This document shows positions 1-4,893 of a stretch of 6,380 nucleotides of DNA, in pieces. Positions within the stretch are counted from its first letter, which is position 1. Every line of letters begins with the position of its first letter. Both the position numbers and the translations under genes were made by a program. The notes beneath the pieces are model-generated. The model was not told the DNA's origin. It searched no databases and saw only the letters and a program-made list of their open reading frames with translations. The stretch is from Spirochaetaceae bacterium (GTDB lineage: Bacteria; Spirochaetota; Spirochaetia; DSM-2461): assembly GCA_003246505.1 (NCBI GenBank), contig QKAI01000104.1, forward strand, positions 1-6,380. The letters are read 5' to 3'.

Positions 1-1
1 C

Positions 2-295
2 CGCAACCTGACGGGGCTGAATCTGGAGGGGAACCGGATCTGCCGCCTGGACGGTCTGGAGGAGCTTCCCTATCTGACGACCCTCTACCTGGCCCGCAAT
101 CTCATAGACGACATAGAGCCCCTCCGGACCCTGACCTCCCTTAAGTCGGTGGACCTCTCCTTCAACGACATAGAGGACATAGGCCCCCTTCTGGATCTGC
201 CGGACCTGGAGTACGCCAACCTGCTGGGCAATCCAATCCGGGACGGGGAGGCCCTGGGCCGGCTGAGGGGGAGGGCTCTGGTGATCGCCGACTGA
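2..295 (+). CDS. Leucine-rich-repeat protein, C-terminal part (5' end outside window)
   Basis: The frame is open from the left edge to a TGA at 293..295 and gives the last 97 residues of a longer protein. It holds four consecutive 22-residue leucine-rich repeats of the SDS22-like type, following LxxLxLxxNxIxxIxxLxxLxx. They start at nucleotides 8, 74, 140 and 206 and carry the conserved Asn at the expected place in each (EGNRI, ARNLI, SFNDI, LGNPI). The fourth repeat is degenerate after the Asn and is followed by a short tail ending LVIAD, so it probably caps the solenoid. Such domains generally mediate protein-protein contacts; no catalytic domain is visible here, and any N-terminal domain or signal peptide lies outside the window. 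Four of seven Ile codons are ATA, a codon rare in the neighbouring genes, but the sample is small. It ends 20 bp before the DUF1848 gene on the same strand. Partner and function are unknown. Confidence 0.85.
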   Translation, partial: RNLTGLNLEGNRICRLDGLEELPYLTTLYLARNLIDDIEPLRTLTSLKSVDLSFNDIEDIGPLLDLPDLEYANLLGNPIRDGEALGRLRGRALVIAD

Positions 296-300
296 GTTTA

Positions 301-309
301 TGCTATACT
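301..309 (+). promoter_or_regulatory. Possible extended -10 promoter for the DUF1848 gene
   Basis: The short gap after the LRR stop contains TGCTATACT. This is a TGn extended -10 motif followed by TATACT, which matches TATAAT at 5 of 6 positions. The hexamer 17 bp upstream, GTGATC at 281..286, is a poor -35 (3 of 6), as is allowed for extended -10 promoters. The predicted start of transcription falls about 7 nt after the hexamer, at or next to the A of the ATG at 316. That would make the transcript leaderless. This is motif inspection only; read-through from the LRR gene is an alternative. Confidence 0.4.
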
Positions 310-315
310 GGGGTC

Positions 316-1242
316 ATGATTATCAACAGCGGCAACCGTACCGACATCCCCGCCTTCTTCGGCGACTGGTTCTACAACCGGATCAAAGAGGGGTACGTGC
401 TGGTGCGGAACCCCTATTTTCCCGAACAGATCACCCGCTACACCCTGGATCCTGGTGTGGTGGATATTCTGGCTTTCTGCACCAAGAATCCCCGCCCCAT
501 GCTGGACCGCCTGGGGGAGCTGGCTCCCTACCGGAACTTCTGGTTCGTGACCATCACACCCTACGGGAAGGACCTGGAGCCCCACGTGCCCTCCTGGGAA
601 TCGGTGGCGGACTCCTTCCGGGAGCTCTCCCGCCGCTACGGCCCCGGGGCGGTGCAGTGGCGCTACGACCCCATCGTGATCACGGAGAAGTACACCCGGG
701 AGTTTCACCGGGAGAGCTTTGAACGGATGGCCGCCGCCCTGGAGGGCCTGACCCGGGTCTGCGTCATCAGTTTTATCGACCTTTATGAAAAGACGAAGAG
801 GAACTTCCCCGGGGTGCGGGAGGTGTCCCGGGAGGACCGGTTGTATCTGGCGGAGGGGATGGCCCGGACCGCGGAAAAGTACGACATGGTCCTCCGGACC
901 TGCATGGAGCATGACGACCTGTCCGGACTGCCGGTGGACAGGAAGGGCTGCATGACGAAGGATGTGCTGGAGGAGGCTCTCTCGGTACGTCTGGAGCCGG
1001 GGCGGATCACCCCCAAGCGCAACGGCTGCCCCTGCCTTCTGGGCATAGACATTGGGGAGTACAATACCTGCCTGCACGGCTGTCTCTACTGTTACGCCAA
1101 TTTCAACCGGGACCTGGTGGTAAGGAATTACAGGAAGCACGATCCCCTCTCCCCCCTGCTTACGGGCAGGCTGGGGGAAGGGGAAACGGTTAAGGAGGCC
1201 CGGCAGGAGAGTTTCATCCCCCGCCAGGGCTTTCTTTTCTGA
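316..1242 (+). CDS. DUF1848-family protein with C-terminal radical-SAM-like Cys motif
   Basis: This 308-residue protein matches my recollection of the DUF1848 family, whose function is not established. The N-terminus (NRTDIPAFFGDWFYNRIKEG, residues 7-26) is a family hallmark and supports the ATG at 316. Further conserved-looking blocks are VRNP (30-33), FWFVTITPYG (75-84) and WRYDPI (115-120). The C-terminal quarter is cysteine-rich (C196, C212, C238, C240, C252, C256, C259). It includes CLHGCLYC at 252-259, which has exactly the CxxxCxxC spacing that binds the 4Fe-4S cluster of radical SAM enzymes and is followed by YAN. In ordinary radical SAM proteins this motif is near the N-terminus, so the fold may be permuted. 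An Fe-S cluster is likely; S-adenosylmethionine use is inference. There is no clear Shine-Dalgarno: GGGG at 310..313 is only 2 nt from the ATG. The gene converges on accA, with 3 bp between the two stops. Confidence 0.9.
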   Translation: MIINSGNRTDIPAFFGDWFYNRIKEGYVLVRNPYFPEQITRYTLDPGVVDILAFCTKNPRPMLDRLGELAPYRNFWFVTITPYGKDLEPHVPSWESVADSFRELSRRYGPGAVQWRYDPIVITEKYTREFHRESFERMAAALEGLTRVCVISFIDLYEKTKRNFPGVREVSREDRLYLAEGMARTAEKYDMVLRTCMEHDDLSGLPVDRKGCMTKDVLEEALSVRLEPGRITPKRNGCPCLLGIDIGEYNTCLHGCLYCYANFNRDLVVRNYRKHDPLSPLLTGRLGEGETVKEARQESFIPRQGFLF

Positions 1243-1245
1243 GGC

Positions 1246-2205
1246 CTAGGAGAAGAGCCGGGAGAAGAGGCCGAAGAGATCCTGCTCCTTGCCGGCGTTC
1301 TCGGTGAACTGGCCTATCTCCCGTATCTTGCGGGAGCGGTAGCGGATGAGGCTTTCGGGCTTCTTCTTCTTGAGCACGGCGATATTGGACAGGATGAGCT
1401 CCTTGATCATGTTCGCCGTGTAGGCCGGATCGTTCTGAACGCCCCCGGGGGCTTCGGGAATGATACCGTGGATGATGCCGAACTCAAAGAGGTCCTTGGC
1501 GGTCATTTTCATGATGTCCGCCGCCTCCTTGGCCTTGTTGCTGTCCCTGAGGAGAATCGAGGCGAACCCCTCCGGGGAGATGACCGAGTAGATGGAATTC
1601 TCCAGCATGTAGAGCTTGTCCCCCACCCCGATGCCCAGGGCTCCCCCCGATCCGCCCTCGCCGATGACGAAGCAGATGATGGGCACCTTGAGAAGGGAAA
1701 AGTGCTTCAGGTTCTGGGCGATGGCCTCCCCGATGCCCCGGGCCTCCGCCTCCGGACCGGGATAGGCGCCGGAGGTGTCGATCAGGGTGACGATGGGCCG
1801 GTGGAATTTCTCCGCCTGCTTGGCCAGGCGCAGGGCCTTGCGGTAGCCCTCCGGGCCTCCCATGCCGTAGTTGCGGTAGAGGTTCTCCTTCAGGTTGGAA
1901 CCCTTCTGGTTGCCTATGAAGGTGATGGCCTGCCCGTCTATGGTGCCGATTCCCCCGATGAGGGCGGGGTCGTCCTTGAAATAGCGGTCCCCGTGGAGTT
2001 CAATGAATTCGTCGCAGATCAGGTTGATGAATTCCAGGGCTCCCGGGCGGTCCAGCCGGCGGGCCAGCTGCACCTTCTCCCAGGTGGGGGAGTTTTTGCC
2101 CACGTTGAGCATGGCCTCGATTTCGGAAAGGCTCTTGTTGATGTCCAGGTTATTTTTGCCGGCAAGATCTTTCAATTCTTCCAGCTTGTTTTTCAGTTCG
2201 TCCAC
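1246..2205 (-). CDS. accA: Acetyl-CoA carboxylase carboxyltransferase subunit alpha
   Basis: AccA forms, with AccD, the carboxyltransferase that moves CO2 from carboxybiotin on AccB to acetyl-CoA, giving malonyl-CoA in the cytoplasm. The 319-residue length equals that of the E. coli protein. Recognisable blocks are a coiled-coil-like N-terminus (1-35), QLARRLDRP (46-54), GNQKG (98-102), PEGYRKALRL (118-127), DTSGAYPG (143-150), the glycine-rich IGEGGSGGALGIGVGD (181-196) that builds the oxyanion region, and YSVISPEG (206-213). The stretch before PEGYRKA reads NYGMGG where E. coli has NFGMPA. The start is GTG, 2 nt after the accD stop, with AGGAG 7 nt upstream inside the end of accD, so translation is probably coupled. 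It is the last gene of accBCDA. Only 3 bp separate its TAG from the stop of the convergent DUF1848 gene, so any terminator must lie inside that gene. Identification is firm. Confidence 0.97.
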   Translation of the reverse strand: MDELKNKLEELKDLAGKNNLDINKSLSEIEAMLNVGKNSPTWEKVQLARRLDRPGALEFINLICDEFIELHGDRYFKDDPALIGGIGTIDGQAITFIGNQKGSNLKENLYRNYGMGGPEGYRKALRLAKQAEKFHRPIVTLIDTSGAYPGPEAEARGIGEAIAQNLKHFSLLKVPIICFVIGEGGSGGALGIGVGDKLYMLENSIYSVISPEGFASILLRDSNKAKEAADIMKMTAKDLFEFGIIHGIIPEAPGGVQNDPAYTANMIKELILSNIAVLKKKKPESLIRYRSRKIREIGQFTENAGKEQDLFGLFSRLFS

Positions 2206-2207
2206 GG

Positions 2208-3008
2208 TTACGCTCCTGTATGGGTTCTGAGGAGGAAGGAAAGGGTCTTCTTGAGCTCCTTCCGGGGAACGATCTTATCCACGAACCCCTTTTCCTGCTG
2301 GAATTCGGCGCTCTGGAATCCGGCGGGAAGCTTCTTGTTGATGGTCCCTTCGATGACCCGGGGACCGGCGAAGCCGATCAGGGCCCCCGGTTCGGCTATG
2401 GCCACGTCGCCGAGCATGGCGAAGGAGGCGGTCACCCCCCCCGTGGTGGGATGGGTCAGGACGATGAAGAAGGGAATGCCCAGGTCGTCCAGCAGGGCGG
2501 CGGCGTTGGCCGTCTTGGCCATCTGCATGAGGGAGAAGATCCCCTCCTGCATGCGGGCGCCGCCGGAGGCCGTGAAAATGATCACCGGCTTGTTCGTGTC
2601 CGCCCCGTGGAGCATGGCCCGGGTGATCTTCTCGCCCACCACGGAGCCCATGCTGCCCCCCATGAACTGGAAGGACATGACCCCGAGGACGCACTCCCGG
2701 CCGTCGATCTTCGCCGTGCCGGTCACCACCGCGTCGGAGAGATCCGACTTTTTCTGGGCTTCGCTTATCTTGTCTTCGTATCCCTCCAGGGAGAGGGGGT
2801 TCTTGCTGACCAGGTCCTGATCCATCTCCGTAAAGGAGCCCTCATCGGCGATGAGGTGGATCCGGGCCGCCGCGGGCATGCGGAAGTGATAGCCGCATCC
2901 CCGGCAAACCTGGTAATGTTCGATCATGGCCTCCTGGGTCATGACCGTCAGGCAGCGGGGGCACTCGGTCTCCGCCACCTGGGCATAGGGTTTCTTCAGA
3001 TCTACCAT
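2208..3008 (-). CDS. accD: Acetyl-CoA carboxylase carboxyltransferase subunit beta (zinc-finger type)
   Basis: AccD is the beta half of the carboxyltransferase and pairs with AccA. The N-terminus carries the Cys4 zinc ribbon typical of bacterial AccD, with C16-x2-C19 and C35-x2-C38. The crotonase-like core follows: MGGSMGSVVGEKI (116-128), the oxyanion-forming ASGGARMQEG (147-156), and THPTTGGVTASFA (185-197). At 266 residues it is somewhat shorter than the 280-305 residues usual for AccD; it lacks a long C-terminal tail but all core motifs are present. The ATG at 3008 is preceded by AAGGAG at 3015..3020, which touches the accC stop codon, and the gap to accC is 11 bp. The 3' end carries the ribosome binding site of accA. 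AccD and AccA are separate proteins here, not fused. Identification is firm. Confidence 0.97.
   Translation of the reverse strand: MVDLKKPYAQVAETECPRCLTVMTQEAMIEHYQVCRGCGYHFRMPAAARIHLIADEGSFTEMDQDLVSKNPLSLEGYEDKISEAQKKSDLSDAVVTGTAKIDGRECVLGVMSFQFMGGSMGSVVGEKITRAMLHGADTNKPVIIFTASGGARMQEGIFSLMQMAKTANAAALLDDLGIPFFIVLTHPTTGGVTASFAMLGDVAIAEPGALIGFAGPRVIEGTINKKLPAGFQSAEFQQEKGFVDKIVPRKELKKTLSFLLRTHTGA
2213..2217 (-). promoter_or_regulatory. Ribosome binding site of accA within the end of accD
   Basis: AGGAG lies in the last codons of accD, 7 nt upstream of the GTG start at 2205. It decides the GTG start and implies that accD and accA are translated in a coupled way, as expected for subunits made in equal amounts. 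Confidence 0.8.
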
Positions 3009-3019
3009 GGGTTTCTCCT

Positions 3020-4336
3020 TTATTTCTTAATGATCTGCCCGTGCAGGGAGGTATCGAAATTCCCCGAACGGAAGGGTCGGCAGGAGAGGAGGGTTATCTG
3101 TTCCGCCCTGTTTGTTTCCAGCCCCTCCAGTTCCATCTCCTTCAGCACCCGGATCATGCGGTCGATGCCCTCGTTCCGGTTCCGCGCCTGAATGAGGACC
3201 TTGGCGATCATGGAGTCGTAGTAGGGGGGAACGAAGTAACCGGAGAAAATATGGGTATCCACCCGGACCGAGGGGCCCAGGGGGGGAACGAAGCTCGTAA
3301 TGCGTCCGGCGCCCCGGGCGTTGATCCGCGCCTCCAGGGCATACCCGTGGATATGGATGTCCGCCTGGGTGATCTCCATGACTCCGGTGGTACAGGCCAG
3401 GATCTGCTGGCGGATGATGTCCACCCCGGTCATGAGTTCGGTGACCGTATGCTCCACCTGGACCCGGGCGTTGACCTCCATGAAGAAGAACTCCCCCCCC
3501 TCCACGAGGAACTCGATGGTCCCCGCGCCGGTATAGCCGATGTTTCTGAAGAGGGTGACCGAAGCCTCCTCCATCCGGGCCCGCATTTTGTCGGTGAGGA
3601 TGGTGGAGGGGGACTCCTCCAGAAGCTTCTGGTGGTTCTTCTGGACGGAACAATCCCTTTCCCCCAGGTAGATCACGTTGTCCTTCCCGTCGGCCAGGAG
3701 CTGGACCTCCACGTGGCGGGGCTTCTGCATGTATTTTTCCATGTACAGGGTGGGGTCGCCGAAGTTGTTCTTCGCCTCCTGGCTGGCAATGGGGAAGGCC
3801 GATTTGAGCTCCTCCACGCTGTTGACGATGCGCATGCCCTTGCCGCCGCCCCCCGAAGCGGCCTTGACGATGAGGGGAAAGCCCATCTCACCGGCCAGAT
3901 CCACCGCCTTGGCCACCGACTCCACCGCCCCGTCGCTTCCGGGGATGAGGGGCAGCCCCGCCTCCCGGGCGGTCTTCTTGGCCATGACCTTGTCCCCGAG
4001 CATACGGGTGACCCGGGGGTGGGGACCGATGAATATCAAGCCCGCTTCCAGGGCCATCTCGGCGAAATCCGCGTTTTCCGAAAGGAAACCCACCCCGGGA
4101 TGAATCGCATCGCATCCCGTGGCCAGGGCCGTTCCGATGAGGCTCTCTTTCTTAAGGTAACTTTCCGATGAGGGGGCCGGCCCGATACAGACCGCCCTGT
4201 CCGCCATTTTCACGGGGAGGGAGGCCTCGTCCGCCTGGGAATAGACCACCACCGTCTCGATGTTCATTTCGCGGCAGGTTCGGATTATTCTAACGGCGAT
4301 CTCCCCTCTGTTTGCAATCAGAAGGCGCTTGATCAT
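3020..4336 (-). CDS. accC: Biotin carboxylase subunit of acetyl-CoA carboxylase
   Basis: AccC carboxylates the biotin on AccB using ATP and bicarbonate. It has the ATP-grasp biotin carboxylase layout: N-terminal domain (LLIANRGEIAVRI, 5-17), ATP-binding K116 and K158, glycine-rich loop SGGGGKGM (161-168), HQK (235-237), metal ligands E275 and E287, N289, R291 and the QVEH signature (293-296), and the biotin-site Arg R337. The 438 residues are slightly fewer than the usual 445-455. The deficit maps to the start of the C-terminal domain, where RINA is followed by RGAGRIT instead of the roughly 14-residue AEDP...F.PSPG loop of E. coli AccC, a net loss of about 7 residues; active-site residues are intact. 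The ATG overlaps the accB stop as ATGA. No Shine-Dalgarno is seen before it, so translation probably depends on ribosomes finishing accB. Pyruvate or propionyl-CoA carboxylase is unlikely given the accB/accD/accA neighbours. Confidence 0.97.
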   Translation of the reverse strand: MIKRLLIANRGEIAVRIIRTCREMNIETVVVYSQADEASLPVKMADRAVCIGPAPSSESYLKKESLIGTALATGCDAIHPGVGFLSENADFAEMALEAGLIFIGPHPRVTRMLGDKVMAKKTAREAGLPLIPGSDGAVESVAKAVDLAGEMGFPLIVKAASGGGGKGMRIVNSVEELKSAFPIASQEAKNNFGDPTLYMEKYMQKPRHVEVQLLADGKDNVIYLGERDCSVQKNHQKLLEESPSTILTDKMRARMEEASVTLFRNIGYTGAGTIEFLVEGGEFFFMEVNARVQVEHTVTELMTGVDIIRQQILACTTGVMEITQADIHIHGYALEARINARGAGRITSFVPPLGPSVRVDTHIFSGYFVPPYYDSMIAKVLIQARNRNEGIDRMIRVLKEMELEGLETNRAEQITLLSCRPFRSGNFDTSLHGQIIKK

Positions 4337-4785
4337 AGGCGTTTTACCCGAAAGAGGGGAGTTCCGAACTCGGCCAGGGTGCCCGAATCGATGAGCACTT
4401 CCAGAATTTCGCAGTCAAATTCCGCTTCCAGTTCGTTCATGATCTTCATGGCTTCCAGAATGCACAGGGTGTCGCCGGCCTTGACCTTGTCCCCGGCCTT
4501 CACGAAGGAGGGGGCGTCCGGAGCGGGCTGGCGGTAGAAGGTGCCCACCAGGGGCGCGGAAATGATCTCTCCCTCATGGGAGACGGGAGCTGCCGCAGCG
4601 GCGGCAACTGGTGCGGCGGCGTGGGGGGCGGAAACCGGGATCGGTGCGGGGGAGGCATAGGCCTCCTTCTTTAATATAATGAGCTGTTCATCGAACTCGA
4701 GAGTCAGTTCGCTCATCCCGGATTTTTCGAATTTCTCCATTAATTCAAACAGGTCTTCCTTATCCTTTATAAAACCATTCGACAC
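4333..4785 (-). CDS. accB: Biotin carboxyl carrier protein of acetyl-CoA carboxylase
   Basis: AccB carries biotin between AccC and the AccDA carboxyltransferase. The 150-residue protein has a short N-terminal region (1-41), a mobile Ala/Pro-rich linker (about 42-70) and a C-terminal biotinyl/lipoyl domain. That domain holds APLVGTFYR (77-85), the acyl-carrier thumb QPAPDAPSF (86-94), and the biotinylation site EAMKIMNE (111-118) with the modified lysine at K114. Length and layout match E. coli BCCP (156 residues). The start is GTG at 4785, supported by AAAGGAG at 4794..4800 with 8 nt spacing. It is the first gene of accBCDA and is divergent from fabH across about 100 bp that contain its predicted promoter. 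The 3' end overlaps accC by 4 bp. Confidence 0.97.
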   Translation of the reverse strand: MSNGFIKDKEDLFELMEKFEKSGMSELTLEFDEQLIILKKEAYASPAPIPVSAPHAAAPVAAAAAAPVSHEGEIISAPLVGTFYRQPAPDAPSFVKAGDKVKAGDTLCILEAMKIMNELEAEFDCEILEVLIDSGTLAEFGTPLFRVKRL

Positions 4786-4793
4786 GGGAGATA

Positions 4794-4800
4794 CTCCTTT
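4794..4800 (-). promoter_or_regulatory. Ribosome binding site of accB
   Basis: On the minus strand the sequence reads AAAGGAG, followed by 8 nt and then a GTG. This near-consensus Shine-Dalgarno fixes GTG at 4785 as the accB start. It also shows that this genome uses ordinary Shine-Dalgarno initiation, which makes its absence before fabH meaningful. Confidence 0.85.
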
Positions 4801-4826
4801 GTTTCAAAAATTCAATCGCATTTTCT

Positions 4827-4855
4827 AATATATCGCTATTGGGCGAATCTGTCAA
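4827..4855 (-). promoter_or_regulatory. Predicted sigma70-type promoter of accBCDA
   Basis: Reading the minus strand, a perfect -35 hexamer TTGACA (4855 to 4850) is followed by exactly 17 bp and then TATATT (4832 to 4827), a 5 of 6 match to the -10 consensus. Transcription should begin near 4820, giving a leader of about 35 nt that contains the accB Shine-Dalgarno. The -35 is one arm of the 14-bp palindrome, so a protein bound there would block this promoter. The region is AT-rich, unlike the flanking genes. This is motif-based; no start site has been measured. Confidence 0.7.
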
Positions 4856-4863
4856 TATTGACA
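4850..4863. promoter_or_regulatory. Perfect 14-bp palindrome: candidate operator with back-to-back -35 boxes
   Basis: TGTCAATATTGACA equals its own reverse complement over all 14 positions. It contains the -35 hexamers of both divergent promoters, separated by the 2-bp centre TA. Its size and symmetry fit a site for a dimeric helix-turn-helix repressor, which would shut off accB and fabH together. I cannot assign it to a known fatty-acid regulator: it does not match the operators I recall for FapR, FadR, FabR or FabT. The symmetry may partly follow from two abutting -35 boxes, but the near-copy at 4877 argues for a separate binding function. Confidence 0.6.
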
Positions 4864-4886
4864 AAAATCAGATAATTGTAAATAAT
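4858..4886 (+). promoter_or_regulatory. Predicted sigma70-type promoter of fabH-fabG
   Basis: On the plus strand a perfect -35 hexamer TTGACA (4858..4863) is followed by 17 bp and AATAAT (4881..4886), a 5 of 6 match to the -10 consensus. The predicted start is about 4893, immediately before the ATG at 4894. A weaker overlapping alternative, CTGTCA (4849..4854) with GATAAT (4871..4876) at 16 bp spacing, would start near 4883 and leave a leader of about 11 nt. Either model gives little or no leader. The -35 is the right arm of the palindrome shared with the accB promoter. Confidence 0.62.
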
Positions 4887-4890
4887 GACA
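4877..4890. promoter_or_regulatory. Second, imperfect copy of the operator-like palindrome
   Basis: TGTAAATAATGACA matches the perfect palindrome at 12 of 14 positions and sits 27 bp downstream, start to start. Similarity continues for 5 more bases (AAAAT after the first copy, AACAT after the second), giving 16 of 19 overall. It covers the predicted fabH -10 hexamer and the first of two possible start codons. Occupancy here would block fabH specifically, whereas the first site would affect both directions. Confidence 0.5.
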
Positions 4891-4893
4891 AAC

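Noticed and set aside
298..1140. Antisense open frame of about 280 codons opposite the DUF1848 gene, and an alternative plus-strand frame starting at 300.
   Set aside because: Both are shadows of the DUF1848 frame, whose N-terminus and cysteine motif fit a known family.
1151..1176. Stable hairpin in the 3' part of the DUF1848 gene (CCTGC/GCAGG stem, 6-nt loop, outer CCCC/GGGG pairing across a 2-nt bulge), considered as an accA terminator.
   Set aside because: Neither strand has a T-run after the stem, it is inside coding sequence, and GC-rich coding DNA forms such stems often.
1468..2820. Long antisense open frame of about 450 codons across accA and accD.
   Set aside because: It is opposite two firmly identified genes, crosses their junction, has low-complexity shadow composition and no family motifs. 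Long antisense frames are expected in GC-rich DNA.
3041..4171. Antisense open frame of about 376 codons opposite accC.
   Set aside because: accC motifs are complete in the other frame. This frame shows no recognisable domain and is a composition artefact.
4823..4836. Possible third operator copy 27 bp to the left of the palindrome, over the accB -10.
   Set aside because: Only 6 of 14 positions match, mostly the AATAT core, which is expected in an AT-rich promoter.
4850..4890. TnrA/GlnR-type nitrogen box (TGTnA...TnACA) as an explanation of the palindromes.
   Set aside because: The outer bases look similar, but the known box is 17 bp with a longer centre, while both sites here are 14 bp.
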